Positions 8,093 to 16,861 of a DNA stretch of 56,763 nucleotides are shown piece after piece (position 1 is the first letter of the stretch; every line of letters begins with the position of its first letter). Location of the stretch: positions 1 to 56,763 of the forward strand of contig JAICHQ010000011.1 in NCBI GenBank assembly GCA_025924815.1, written 5' to 3'. A program made the translations under genes and the position numbers. The notes beneath the pieces are model-generated. The model saw nothing but the letters and a program-made list of their open reading frames with translations. It was not told the origin of the DNA and ran no database searches. Origin of the DNA: Nocardioides sp. GTDB lineage: Bacteria > Actinomycetota > Actinomycetes > Propionibacteriales > Nocardioidaceae.

Positions 8093-10839
8093 TCGGGGTC
8101 TGCGGCGGGCGCGTCGGCGTGGTCGCCGGAGCCGGCCTGGGCCCGGTTCGACCAGGTCTCGAGCTCGCTCATCACCCGCCCGTGCTGGTCGACGCAGATC
8201 ACCACCAGATCTCCGGGGTTGGCCCGTGCCAGGGCGTGCCGTACGGCGGCGATCTCCTCCAGGACGACCTCGACCTGCTTGCAGCGGGCCCCGTCGCCCA
8301 TCGCCTGCCGCACGCCTTGCGCGACCAGGTCAGCGGTCTCGCCGCGCTGGCGGCCCCGCAGGGCGTCGTCCTCGCGCACGATCACCACGTCGAAGTGCTG
8401 CGCTGCGACCGAGCCGAGCTCGCGCATGTCCTCGTCGCGCCGGTCGCCGGCGGTGGCGATGACACCGATCCGTGAGATCCGTCCGAGCTCCGAGATCGCG
8501 GAGAGCGACTCGCCCACGCGGTCGACGAAGTCGCCGAGCATCCGCATCCCGGGCGCGTTGTGGCAGTAGTCGACGATGACGTTCACGCCGTTCACGTCGA
8601 CCTCGTTGAGTCGGCCGGGGGAGAGGTAGTAGTTCGTCGAGAACGTGCGCAGCCCCTGCCGGATGTCGTGCAGCGGCGCCCCCGCGGCGAACGCCGCGGC
8701 GGCGGCGGCGAGGGAGTTCTGGACGTTCATCCGGGCCCGCCCGTTGAACGTCGCCGGCAGGAGGTGGGTCCAGGCCAGCTGCATCTCGCGCCGGCCGTGC
8801 TTGACCACGATCATCTCGCCGCGGTCGGACGGGTTGAGGACGAGCGCCTTGCCGCCTCGGCGACAGTGGGTCTCGATCATCTCGCGCGTCTCGGAGCCCG
8901 GGTCCTCCATGGAGAACCACACGACCTGGCCCGAGCACCTCCGGCGCATCTCGCGCACCAACGGGTCGTCGGCGTTCAGGACGGCGTGCCCGTGGCGCGG
9001 GACCGCCTCGACCACGACCGCCTTCACGTCGGCGAGCTGCTCGACGGTGTCGATGCCGCGCAGGCCGAGGTGGTCGGGCTGGACGTTGAGGACCACGGCC
9101 ACGTCGTTGCGCTCGTAGCCGAGGCCCTCGCGCAGGATGCCTCCCCGGGCCACCTCGAAGACGGCGAAGTCGACCCTGGGGTTCTGCAGGACCATCCGGG
9201 CGCTCCGGGGACCCGATGCGTCGGCCCTGATCACGAGACGCTCGTCGATCACCACACCGTCGGTCGAGGTCATCCCGACTTTGCGCCCCATGCCCTTGAA
9301 GATGTGGCTGATCATGCGCGCGGTCGTGGTCTTGCCGTTGGTGCCGGTCACGGCGACGACCGGGATGCGCGACGCCGTACCGGGCGGGAACAGCATGTCG
9401 ACCACGGGCTTGGCGATGAACTGCGGCTCACCGATGGTCGGGTGAGTGTGCATCCGGAAGCCGGGGGCGGCGTTCACCTCGCAGATCGCACCACCGGTCT
9501 CGCGGACCGGCTCGGTGATGTCGGGGCAGATGAAGTCGATGCCGGCGATGTCGAGCCCGATCATCCGCGCCGCCTCTTCGGCGATCTCGACATTCTCCGG
9601 GTGTGCCTCGAAGGTGCGGTCGATGGAGATGCCGCCGGTCGACATGTTGCCGGTCAGGGCGAGCTTCACGGTCTCGCCCTCGGCGGGGACCGAGTCCGGG
9701 GTGTGCCCCTGCCCGGCCAGGATCTCCTCGGCCGCCGCGTCGAGCTTGATCCGGGTCAGCACCTTCTCGTGCCCCACGCCGCGCCGGGGGTCGGCGTTGG
9801 TCAGCTCGACCAACTCGCTGACGCTGGCTCTGCCGTCACCGGTCACCGAGGCCGGCACGCGTTCGGCGATCGCCGCCATCCGACCGTCGATGATCAGGCA
9901 GCGGTAGTCCTTGCCGGTCACGAACGACTCGACGACGCAGGTGCCGCGCCGCGACTGCTCCTCCGCGACCGGGTACGCCGCCCTCACGTCGTCCTCGCTG
10001 CGCAGGTCGAGACACACGCCGCGGCCGTGGTTGCCGTCGAGCGGCTTGACCACCACCGGGAAGCCGATCCGCCGGGCTGCCGCGACCGCCTGGTCGGCGC
10101 CGCGCACGGACTCCTGCTTGGGCACCGGCAGCCCCGCCGCGCCCAGGAGCTTGGTGGTGAGGTCCTTGTCGGAGGCGACGTCGACCGCGATCGAGCTGGT
10201 CTCGGAGGTCATCGTGGCCCGGATGCGCTTGGCGTGGACCCCCTGACCGAGCTGGACCAGGGAGTACTGGTTGAGCCGGAGCCACGGGATGTCCCGGCTC
10301 ACCGCCTCGTCGACCAGGGCCTGGGTCGAAGGGCCGAACGCCGTCCGCTCGGCCCGGAGGATGAAGCTCTCGAGCTGCTCCTCCCAGTCGAACTCCGGAT
10401 CGGCCTGGACCAGGTGGTTGACCAGTCTCGCGGCGAGCCGGCCCGCCGCGAGACCGACGTTCTCGTCCTGGAATCCGTAGATGACGTTGTATCGGCCGGG
10501 CTCGCCCTTGACCCCGCGGGTCTTGCCGCGCCGGATGTCGTGCCCGACCACCTGTTCGAGGCCGAGCGCGGCGTGCTCGGTGACGTGGCCCAGCCAGGTA
10601 CCCTCGTGGAGCCGCTCGACGAAGCCGCCCTTGCGCCCGCGTGAGCAGGAGTGGCGGGTGAGCGCGGGCAGGGCCTCCAGCAGGTGGTCGGTGAACCCCG
10701 GGAGCTTGTCGGTCGGGAACTGCTCCAGCCCGCCCAGGTCGACCACGAGGTGGATCGCCTTGTCGTAGGACCAGATGTTGGGTCCTCGGTAGACACGGGT
10801 CTCGACGATCTCGAGATCGGGGGTCGGGCGTTCGGTCAC
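8059..10839 (-). CDS. cphA: cyanophycin synthetase CphA
   Basis: Polymerises multi-L-arginyl-poly-L-aspartate (cyanophycin), a nitrogen and carbon reserve, using ATP. The 926-residue product has the standard three-part order: N-domain (1-160), ATP-grasp domain (about 210-480, with PVVVKPLDGNHGRG at 271-284 and ICEVNAAPGFR near 452-462) and a Mur ligase module with P-loop GTNGKTTT (499-506) followed by ARGGIL and NVQPDHLGLRGIDT. The open frame extends far upstream, but the true start is the GTG at 10839: it precedes the conserved N-domain and its GTGA overlaps the cphB stop by 4 bp, implying translational coupling. Its 3' end runs into the MocR relic. Length matches known CphA proteins (about 870-930). 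Confidence 0.96.
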   Translation of the reverse strand: MTERPTPDLEIVETRVYRGPNIWSYDKAIHLVVDLGGLEQFPTDKLPGFTDHLLEALPALTRHSCSRGRKGGFVERLHEGTWLGHVTEHAALGLEQVVGHDIRRGKTRGVKGEPGRYNVIYGFQDENVGLAAGRLAARLVNHLVQADPEFDWEEQLESFILRAERTAFGPSTQALVDEAVSRDIPWLRLNQYSLVQLGQGVHAKRIRATMTSETSSIAVDVASDKDLTTKLLGAAGLPVPKQESVRGADQAVAAARRIGFPVVVKPLDGNHGRGVCLDLRSEDDVRAAYPVAEEQSRRGTCVVESFVTGKDYRCLIIDGRMAAIAERVPASVTGDGRASVSELVELTNADPRRGVGHEKVLTRIKLDAAAEEILAGQGHTPDSVPAEGETVKLALTGNMSTGGISIDRTFEAHPENVEIAEEAARMIGLDIAGIDFICPDITEPVRETGGAICEVNAAPGFRMHTHPTIGEPQFIAKPVVDMLFPPGTASRIPVVAVTGTNGKTTTARMISHIFKGMGRKVGMTSTDGVVIDERLVIRADASGPRSARMVLQNPRVDFAVFEVARGGILREGLGYERNDVAVVLNVQPDHLGLRGIDTVEQLADVKAVVVEAVPRHGHAVLNADDPLVREMRRRCSGQVVWFSMEDPGSETREMIETHCRRGGKALVLNPSDRGEMIVVKHGRREMQLAWTHLLPATFNGRARMNVQNSLAAAAAAFAAGAPLHDIRQGLRTFSTNYYLSPGRLNEVDVNGVNVIVDYCHNAPGMRMLGDFVDRVGESLSAISELGRISRIGVIATAGDRRDEDMRELGSVAAQHFDVVIVREDDALRGRQRGETADLVAQGVRQAMGDGARCKQVEVVLEEIAAVRHALARANPGDLVVICVDQHGRVMSELETWSNRAQAGSGDHADAPAADPDYTPAEPVTAS

Positions 10840-11900
10840 CGGGTGTCTCCGTCCTGCTCTTCGGGTGCGGGCCGTGCGCCCGTCGTACGGGTCGCGCGCT
10901 TGCGGGCCAGCCGTCGGCGCAGGTACGACGGGCCGATGTCGCCGGCGGCGATGTCGCTGGCCATCCGGCGCAGATCGGCCCTCGCTCCGGCGAGCTCGGC
11001 CGCGTCCTTCGCCGAGACCTCCGAAACCGGGCGGATGAGGGCCCGGTCGGTCAGGTCGTAGGCCGCTCCGGCCGGCAGCACGTGGAGCACGACGCCGCTG
11101 GCGAGCAGCGGGGTGGAGCGCTTCGCCTCGTAGGCGTTGGTCACCAGCTGGGCGGGGTCCAGGATCGTGACCACACCTCGGCCCGAGACTCGGAGCACCT
11201 CGTGGCCGTCCTCGAGCGTGACCGTCGCGCAGGTGTCCTCGTCGACCCCGATGCCGAGCAGCTGCGGTGACTGGGCGATGATCATCAGCAGCCGTCCGTA
11301 GCGGTTGCGTTGTTCGAAGTGCTGGTCGATCACCGTGGTGCTGAGCAGGCCCAGTCCGGCCGCCAGCTGGGTCATCCGCTGCTTGGGCGTCGTGCCGCCC
11401 GTGCCGAACGCCACCATGTGCGACGACTGGATGCTGGCGCCGGCCGACGTACCACCCACGACCGCGCCTCGCAGGTGGGCGCGGACGACCGCCTCGCCGA
11501 CCGGCGTGCCGCAGATGACGGCCGAGAGCTTGAGCTGGTTGCCGCCGGTCATGAACACGCCGCCGGCCTCGTCGATCACCTTGACCAGGTCGGGGTCGTG
11601 GGCCTCCTCGCGGCTCTCCGGCCGGCAGGCGGTGACCTCCCCGGCGCCCAGCTTGCGGAACAGGGCGTCGTACACCTCGACCACCTCGTCGCCGAGGCTG
11701 GACGCCGTCGGGATCACCACGATCCGGGCGTCCGGGCCGCCGCTCGCGGTGACGAAGTCCTTCAGGATCGTGCGTCGCCGCAGCTTGTCCTCGGCGCCGC
11801 CGATGATCATCAGCGGGCCGGGGGCGGGCTCTGCTCCCGGTCGGTGGCCGGCCGACGGGTGGTCCGCCTCGTCGGCGGCCTCCGGCATGACGGGCGGCAT
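10836..11900 (-). CDS. cphB: cyanophycinase CphB
   Basis: Serine exopeptidase (family S51) that degrades cyanophycin to beta-Asp-Arg dipeptides. The 354-residue product has an N-terminal extension of about 28 residues, then LMIIGGAEDK, a GGNQLKL segment, and the nucleophile motif GGTSAGAS with Ser152, followed by VIDQHFEQRNR. It is longer than cyanobacterial CphB (about 270) because of N- and C-terminal additions (basic C-terminus to residue 354). Start ATG at 11900 lies 8 nt after a TAGCCT box (minus strand 11914-11909), supporting this start. cphB is first in a two-gene operon with cphA. Confidence 0.95.
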   Translation of the reverse strand: MPPVMPEAADEADHPSAGHRPGAEPAPGPLMIIGGAEDKLRRRTILKDFVTASGGPDARIVVIPTASSLGDEVVEVYDALFRKLGAGEVTACRPESREEAHDPDLVKVIDEAGGVFMTGGNQLKLSAVICGTPVGEAVVRAHLRGAVVGGTSAGASIQSSHMVAFGTGGTTPKQRMTQLAAGLGLLSTTVIDQHFEQRNRYGRLLMIIAQSPQLLGIGVDEDTCATVTLEDGHEVLRVSGRGVVTILDPAQLVTNAYEAKRSTPLLASGVVLHVLPAGAAYDLTDRALIRPVSEVSAKDAAELAGARADLRRMASDIAAGDIGPSYLRRRLARKRATRTTGARPAPEEQDGDTR

Positions 11901-11934
11901 GACAGGGAAGGCTAGCCGGTGCCAGAGTGCCGGT

Positions 11935-12468
11935 GTGAGCGCGCAGTCCGAACCGGGGCCACGTCGGCTGGTGGTGATGCGCCACGCCAAGGCCGAGCCG
12001 GGTGGCGAGACCGACCTGCTGCGCGAGCTCTCGCAGCGGGGGTACGGCGACGCGCTGGAGGCCGGCCGCTGGCTGGCCGGAAGCGGGATCACGCCCGACG
12101 CCGCCTTGGTCTCGTCGGCACGGCGTACGGCGTCGACCTGGCTGGCCGTCGCCGAGGGCGGCTCGTTCGACGCGGAGCCGTCGTACTCCCATGGCCTCTA
12201 CAACGCCGGCCCGGAGAGCGCGCTGGACCTGGTGCGCGAGTCCCCGGACGGCGTGCGGACGCTGGTCGTGATCGGGCACAACCCGACGATGGCGTACCTC
12301 GCCCAGCTCCTCGACGACGGCCGTGGTGATCCGGCGGCGAGCCGGGAGATGGCGACCGGGTTTCCGACCGGGGCGCTGGCGGTCTTCGCCGTGGACGGGG
12401 CCTGGGCGGACCTCGAGCTCGCCTCGGCCCGCCTGGTCGCCTTCCACGTGGGTCGCCGCGCCGGGTAG
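11935..12468 (+). CDS. SixA-like histidine phosphatase
   Basis: A 177-residue phosphatase of the histidine phosphatase superfamily: RHAKAE at 16-21 with nucleophile His17, SSARRTASTW after the second strand, and VVIGHNPTM carrying the second histidine. The short single-domain form resembles SixA, which dephosphorylates phosphohistidine in signalling proteins, although many actinobacterial copies have unknown targets. It is divergent from cphB, with only 34 bp between the starts, so the two may share regulation. GTG start at 11935 was chosen because the conserved sequence begins there. Confidence 0.85.
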   Translation: MSAQSEPGPRRLVVMRHAKAEPGGETDLLRELSQRGYGDALEAGRWLAGSGITPDAALVSSARRTASTWLAVAEGGSFDAEPSYSHGLYNAGPESALDLVRESPDGVRTLVVIGHNPTMAYLAQLLDDGRGDPAASREMATGFPTGALAVFAVDGAWADLELASARLVAFHVGRRAG

Positions 12469-12474
12469 CACGTG

Positions 12475-12495
12475 GGCTCGAGCAGCGAGCGAGCC
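12475..12495. terminator. hairpin between convergent sixA-like gene and serB
   Basis: GGCTCG (12475-12480) pairs with CGAGCC (12490-12495) around a 9-nt loop, in the 35-bp gap between two convergent genes. No U-tract follows on either strand, so termination activity is uncertain. Confidence 0.35.
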
Positions 12496-12503
12496 GGTCC
12501 GGG

Positions 12504-13721
12504 CTATCCGACGGGCGGGGCGGGAGTGACCAGGCCGTGCTCGAGGTCGAGGGCCTCGATCTCCTCCCGCGAGATGCCGAGCAGATACATGATCGCGTCG
12601 AGGTAGGGCACGTTGACGGTCGTGTCGGCCGCCTCCTGCACGAGCGGCTTGGCGTTGTAGGCGATGCCGAGGCCCGCTGCCTCGAGCATGTCGAGGTCGT
12701 TGGCGCCGTCGCCGATGGCGACCACCGCGTCGACCGACACGCCGACCTCGCCCGCGAAGTAGCGCAGCGCCTCGGCCTTGCCCGCCCGGTCGACCACGTC
12801 GCCGACGATGCGGCCGGTGATCACCCCGTCGACGATCTCGAGGTCGTTGGCCCGCGAGTAGTGGATGCCCAGATCCTCGGCCAGGCGGTCGGTGATCTGG
12901 CTGAAGCCCCCGGAGACGAGGGCGAACCGGTAGCCCAGCCGGCGCAGGATCCGCACCAACGTGCGGGCGCCCGGGGCCAGGACCAGCGCGTCGTACACCT
13001 GGTCGAGCGCGGACGCCGGGATCCCGGCGAGCAGTGCGACCCGTTGCCGCAGCGACGCCTCGAAGTCCAGCTCGCCACGCATCGCTCGCTCGGTGACGTC
13101 CGCGACCTCGTCACGGTGCTCGCTGTGGGCCGCGAGCAGCTCGATCACCTCCCCCTGGATCAGCGTGGAGTCGACGTCCATCACGATCAGGCGCATCGCC
13201 CGACGCAGCAGGCTGGACGGCTGGACGGCGATGTCGACCCCCTGCGCGGCGGCCTCGACGCTGAGCATCGCACGGAGCCGGTCGGGGTCGACTCCGGAGA
13301 CGTGGAGGTCGATGGCGGTGACGGGATAGCGGGCCATCCGCTCGATGCGGTCGATGTTCGCCCCGACATCGGCGATGCGCCCGGAGACCGCGGCCATGGC
13401 CGCCGCCTTGAGCGGGGCGCCGATCAGGGTGACGTGCGAGCGACCCTCGCGCCGTACCGTGTTGTCACCCGTGCCGCGCTCGACCTCGATGCTCATGCCG
13501 AGCCCGGTGGCGGTCGCCTCGACGGCGGCCCGCAGCTTCTTCCAGTCGCGCGGTGCAGTGACCAGGATGCCGAGGATGAGCCGTCGCCGGAGCACGATCT
13601 GTTCGATGTCGAGAACCTCGACGCCGGCTCGGGTGAGGGTACGGAACATCGCCGAGGTGACGCCCGGCCGGTCCTGTCCGGACAGCGTGAGCAGCAGGGT
13701 GTCCGGCTTCTGGTCGCTCAT
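12504..13721 (-). CDS. serB: phosphoserine phosphatase SerB with tandem ACT domains
   Basis: Hydrolyses O-phosphoserine in the last step of serine synthesis. The 405-residue product has two N-terminal ACT-like regions (about 7-90 and 95-165), which bind serine and feedback-regulate mycobacterial SerB2, followed by a HAD phosphatase domain. The nucleophile motif is DVDST at 182-186, with SGGFSQ, and GDGANDLDML near the end. Length and architecture match SerB2. A TAGCCT box (minus strand 13736-13731) lies 9 nt before the ATG at 13721, so transcription is probably leaderless or nearly so. Confidence 0.95.
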   Translation of the reverse strand: MSDQKPDTLLLTLSGQDRPGVTSAMFRTLTRAGVEVLDIEQIVLRRRLILGILVTAPRDWKKLRAAVEATATGLGMSIEVERGTGDNTVRREGRSHVTLIGAPLKAAAMAAVSGRIADVGANIDRIERMARYPVTAIDLHVSGVDPDRLRAMLSVEAAAQGVDIAVQPSSLLRRAMRLIVMDVDSTLIQGEVIELLAAHSEHRDEVADVTERAMRGELDFEASLRQRVALLAGIPASALDQVYDALVLAPGARTLVRILRRLGYRFALVSGGFSQITDRLAEDLGIHYSRANDLEIVDGVITGRIVGDVVDRAGKAEALRYFAGEVGVSVDAVVAIGDGANDLDMLEAAGLGIAYNAKPLVQEAADTTVNVPYLDAIMYLLGISREEIEALDLEHGLVTPAPPVG

Positions 13722-13868
13722 GGCACGACGAGGCTAGCGAGGCGCATCGCGCCGGCGACGGTGGTCCGCACCGCGGTCACCTGGACGGGCCTCGCGAGCC
13801 CCGGGTTCGGGTAACGTCCGGGCAAACCACCCGTGGGGGTGGCCGCGACCGAGACCCTGGAGGTCCCG

Positions 13869-14501
13869 ATGTCATTTCCCGACTCAGTCAAGATCTGCTT
13901 CAGCAAGTACGCCGACTTCAACGGGCGAGCCCGCCGTTCGGAGTACTGGTGGTGGATCCTGTTCACGGTGCTGGTCGGCATCGTGGCCAGCATCATCGAC
14001 GCGATCCTCGGCACCGGCAACGGCTCCGGCTCCGGATTGATCCAGAGCATCGCGAACCTCGCGCTCCTGCTGCCGTCGCTGGCCGTCGGGGCACGCCGAC
14101 TGCACGACACCGACCGCTCGGCCTGGTGGTTGCTTCTCTGGCTGGCGATCTGCGTCGGCTGGATCGTCTTGATCATCTTCTTCGTCCAGGACAGCAAGGG
14201 CGACAACAAGTACGGTCCCTCACCCAAGGGATACGGCGGTGGCTACGGCCAGCCGGGTTACGGCCAGCCGGGTTACGGCCAGGGCGGTTACGGCCAGCCG
14301 GGTTACGGCCAGCCGGGCTATGGACAGGCTGGCTACGGCCAGCCCGGCTACGGTCAGGACCCGAACGACGGCCAGGGCGGCTACGGCCAGCCGCCGGGGC
14401 ACGGCGAGGGTGGCCAGCCTCCGCAGGCACCGCCGCCGAGCGGCCCCGACTACGGCGAGCCTCCCCCTCCGCCGCCAGGCCAGAACCCCTACGGCGGCTG
14501 A
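13869..14501 (+). CDS. DUF805 membrane protein with Gly-Tyr-Gln-Pro repeat tail
   Basis: A 210-residue protein. Residues 1-110 are a DUF805 domain: [19 protein letters not shown], then several membrane helices and the conserved [12 protein letters not shown]. Residues 120-170 are a low-complexity tail built from about eight [15 protein letters not shown] units, followed by a Gly/Pro-rich end. Similar disordered tails occur on actinobacterial DUF805 and other membrane proteins; their role is unknown. Start ATG at 13869 has GGAGG 7 nt upstream; an in-frame GTG at 13833 is less likely. A TAACGT box lies at 13812-13817. The repeat DNA is itself a short tandem array and could vary in length. Confidence 0.85.
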   Translation: MSFPDSVKICFSKYADFNGRARRSEYWWWILFTVLVGIVASIIDAILGTGNGSGSGLIQSIANLALLLPSLAVGARRLHDTDRSAWWLLLWLAICVGWIVLIIFFVQDSKGDNKYGPSPKGYGGGYGQPGYGQPGYGQGGYGQPGYGQPGYGQAGYGQPGYGQDPNDGQGGYGQPPGHGEGGQPPQAPPPSGPDYGEPPPPPPGQNPYGG

Positions 14502-14556
14502 CGTGGGCCTGGTTCCCGAAGGTGCGTGCCTAGGCTCGCCGCTCGTTGCGCTCCTG

Positions 14557-14579
14557 CCGCCACGACTACGTCGTGTCGG
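14557..14579. terminator. hairpin, first copy
   Basis: CCGCCACGAC pairs with GTCGTGTCGG around a TAC loop; 9 of 10 positions pair. It lies 56 bp after the DUF805 stop and is a plausible bidirectional terminator between convergent genes, although no U-tract follows. Confidence 0.5.
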
Positions 14580-14635
14580 AAGGGTGTGTGCCTAGGCTCG
14601 CGAGCGAGCTCGCGTCGCCGCTCGCTGCGGTCCTG

Positions 14636-14658
14636 CCGCCACGACTACGTCGTGTCGG
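14636..14658. terminator. hairpin, second copy
   Basis: Identical stem-loop to the one at 14557-14579. The stop codon of the minus-strand unknown gene falls in its loop region, so it would end the transcript of that gene and of DUF805 read-through. Confidence 0.5.
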
Positions 14659-15391
14659 AAGGTCCTCGCTCGGGCCAGACCTCGGGGGAGCATGCGGCGA
14701 CCAGGCCCCGCCGGGACAGCGCACCCAAGGGGGCCAGGGCCGCATGGCGGGCCGAGATCTCCGCGACGTCGAGGGCCCCGCCGTCGTCGGCAAGGGCGAG
14801 GTCGACGATCGCCAGGGCCTGGAGGGCACGACCGGCCAGGTCCGCGCACCGGCCAGGAGTGCCGGGTGGCGGTGCCAGGCGGGGCGGGTGGTGCAGGTTC
14901 ATCAGGGCGTCCGCGGCCTCCGGCCGCCAGCGCGCCACCCCGAGGTCGGCCAGTGCCGTCGCTGCTTCCTGGAGCCCGCGTCGCAGGGCGCGGTCCGCGT
15001 CACCGACGTCGGTCACCTGCCGCGGCGAGGCGGCGTACGCCGTCCACTCGACCGCCGCTCCGACACGTCGTGGGACCAGCCCGAGCGGGCCGGCGACGAC
15101 GGCCTCGCCGGCCTCGAGCGCGGCCGCGCTGAACTCCGGTGGTCCACCGACGCCCACCGGGTCGCCCGGCGCGGGCAGGGCCAGGCCCAGCGAGCCCACC
15201 CCGATGATCCGGATCTCCGCCAGCGCGCGGGCGAGGGGGACCGAGCCGTCGACGCCGGGCAGTCCACCCACGACATGGGTGGCGTCGCTGGCGAGGACCG
15301 CGTCGAGCAACAGATCGACCACGACCCTGCCGCGCAGCCACGCCGTGCCCCACCAGGCCAGTGACCCGGAGAGGGGCAGCGCGAGGGACAC
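14645..15391 (-). CDS. conserved actinobacterial protein of unknown function
   Basis: A 248-residue protein rich in Ala, Leu and Gly with no motif I recognise. It has no clear signal peptide or strong membrane helix. The start GTG at 15391 follows a TAGGGT box (minus strand 15405-15400) by 8 nt, and codon usage looks like its neighbours, so it is probably a real gene. Its last codons lie in an intergenic repeat (ending PSDTT), suggesting that the repeat replaced the original C-terminus. It is divergent from an ABC ATPase gene 54 bp away. Function unknown. Confidence 0.65.
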   Translation of the reverse strand: MSLALPLSGSLAWWGTAWLRGRVVVDLLLDAVLASDATHVVGGLPGVDGSVPLARALAEIRIIGVGSLGLALPAPGDPVGVGGPPEFSAAALEAGEAVVAGPLGLVPRRVGAAVEWTAYAASPRQVTDVGDADRALRRGLQEAATALADLGVARWRPEAADALMNLHHPPRLAPPPGTPGRCADLAGRALQALAIVDLALADDGGALDVAEISARHAALAPLGALSRRGLVAACSPEVWPERGPSDTT

Positions 15392-15445
15392 GGCGGATCA
15401 CCCTACGCGCCGGGGGGACGGCGACGGCTGGATAGGGTGGCGAGC

Positions 15446-16249
15446 ATGGTCGCGGTGATCGAGTTCGCCGACGTGACCGTGCGACGGGGGCAGGCGACGC
15501 TGCTCGACCGGATCTCGTGGCGGGTCTCCGAGGGCGAGCGCTGGGTGGTGCTCGGACCCAACGGTGCGGGAAAGACCACCCTGCTCCAGGTGGCCTCGGC
15601 CCAGATCCATCCCACGGACGGTGTGGCCGGGATCCTCGACGAGGTGCTCGGCACGGTCGACGTCTTCGAGCTGCGGCCGCGGATCGGGCTCACCAGCGCG
15701 ATCCTGGCGGAGCGGATCCCGCGCGACGAGCTGGTCCGCGACGTCGTCGTCAGCGCGTCGTACGCCGTGGTGGGACGCTGGCGGGAGGCCTACGACGAGC
15801 TCGACCACGACCGCGCCCGCGAGCTGCTGGCCGCGGTCCGTGCTGACCATCTGCTCGACCGGACGTTCGGCACGTTGAGCGAGGGTGAGCGCAAGCGGGT
15901 CCAGATCGCCCGTGCTTTGATGGCCGATCCCGAGCTGCTGCTGCTCGACGAGCCCGCGGCGGGCCTCGATCTCGGCGGCCGCGAGGACCTCGTCGTGACG
16001 CTCTCCGCGCTGGCCCTCGACCCGGCCTCACCCGCCACCGTGCTGGTCTCCCACCACGTGGAGGAGATCCCGCCGGGGTTCACCCACGCGATGCTCCTGC
16101 GCCGCGGCAGGGTGATGGCCGCCGGGCCGATCCGCGAGGTCGTGACCGAGGAGCACCTCACCGCGACCTTCGACATGCCCCTCGTCTTGTCCTACGAGGG
16201 TGGGCGTTGGACGGCGCGTCGCCGCATCCGCCGGCGCGCGGAGCCCTGA
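15446..16249 (+). CDS. ABC transporter ATP-binding protein
   Basis: A 267-residue ABC ATPase with Walker A GPNGAGKTT (37-45), signature LSEGERKR, Walker B LLLLDEPAAGLD and switch His in VSHHVEEIP. The sequence resembles the ModF/YlmA-type stand-alone ATPases (iron-chelate-like subfamily), which often have no adjacent permease. None is adjacent here. The ATG at 15446 lies 7 nt after TAGGGT (15433-15438), so the gene is probably leaderless; an ATG 9 nt upstream is less likely. Confidence 0.87.
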   Translation: MVAVIEFADVTVRRGQATLLDRISWRVSEGERWVVLGPNGAGKTTLLQVASAQIHPTDGVAGILDEVLGTVDVFELRPRIGLTSAILAERIPRDELVRDVVVSASYAVVGRWREAYDELDHDRARELLAAVRADHLLDRTFGTLSEGERKRVQIARALMADPELLLLDEPAAGLDLGGREDLVVTLSALALDPASPATVLVSHHVEEIPPGFTHAMLLRRGRVMAAGPIREVVTEEHLTATFDMPLVLSYEGGRWTARRRIRRRAEP

Positions 16250-16297
16250 CGGTCCGGTCGGCCCGTTCCCCGGGGCACGGCGGGATAGGCTCGTGAC

Positions 16298-16759
16298 ATG
16301 GAGTGGTTGGGAGATCATCTCTGGACCGCGTGGCTGGTCCTGGCGGTCGCCCTCGGCGTGGCCGAGATGGTCAGCCTCGACCTTGTCCTGATCATGGTCG
16401 CGGTGGGAGCCGTGGTCGGCGCCCTGGCCGCGCTCGCGTCGTTCCCGATCATCCTGCAGATCCTCCTCGCGGCCGGCGCCTCGACCGCGATGCTGGCCCT
16501 GGTGCGCCCGAACCTGGTGAAGAAGCTGCACCAGGGACCCGACCTGGTCTCGGGGATGGACAAGCTGGTCGGGCAGCAGGCGGTCGTCACCGAGGCGTTG
16601 TCCGCCCACCACCCCGGACGCGTCAAGCTGGCCGGTGAGATCTGGTCGGCCCGTCCGTACGACGAGTCCATGACGATCGCTTCGGGGCAGATGGTCGAGG
16701 TGTTCGCGATCCGCGGGGCCACGGCGTACGTACATCCCGTCGGCGAGCTGATGTCGTGA
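16298..16759 (+). CDS. NfeD family membrane protein
   Basis: A 153-residue protein: two or three N-terminal membrane helices (about 8-65) and a C-terminal OB-like beta domain (VGQQAVVTEAL to ATAYVHPV). This is the short NfeD form, which is nearly always next to a stomatin/SPFH gene, as here (103 bp downstream). NfeD proteins interact with SPFH scaffolds in membrane microdomains. ATG at 16298 lies 6 nt after TAGGCT (16286-16291), a leaderless arrangement. Confidence 0.88.
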   Translation: MEWLGDHLWTAWLVLAVALGVAEMVSLDLVLIMVAVGAVVGALAALASFPIILQILLAAGASTAMLALVRPNLVKKLHQGPDLVSGMDKLVGQQAVVTEALSAHHPGRVKLAGEIWSARPYDESMTIASGQMVEVFAIRGATAYVHPVGELMS

Positions 16760-16861
16760 CCTCCTCCTGAGCCCGTCCGGCGCCCGTGCCGAGCCCCAGC
16801 CCTGTGCCGACCCCGTTCTGATCCTGTTCGACCCTGTGTGACACCGAGAGAAGGAGCGACC

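Larger units (their letters stand above)
14526..14660. repeat. two-copy intergenic repeat with hairpins
   Basis: GTGCCTAGGCTCGC followed by CGCTCGTTGCGCTCCTGCC and a hairpin is repeated 79 bp later with an extra palindromic insert (GCGAGCGAGCTCGCG) and minor changes. The second copy runs over the 3' end of the downstream minus-strand gene, whose TAG stop (14645-14647) lies inside the hairpin. It lies between convergent genes. Confidence 0.7.

Noticed and set aside
8560..10644. Plus-strand ORF of 694 residues opposite cphA
   Set aside because: Composition is His/Asp/Val/Arg-rich shadow coding typical of the complementary frame of a GC-rich gene; no motif or RBS.
10840..12471. Upstream continuation of the cphA frame as one very long protein
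   Set aside because: It is antisense or out of frame to cphB and the SixA-like gene and contains low-complexity Arg/Gly sequence. The GTGA overlap at 10836-10839 and the CphA N-domain set the true start.
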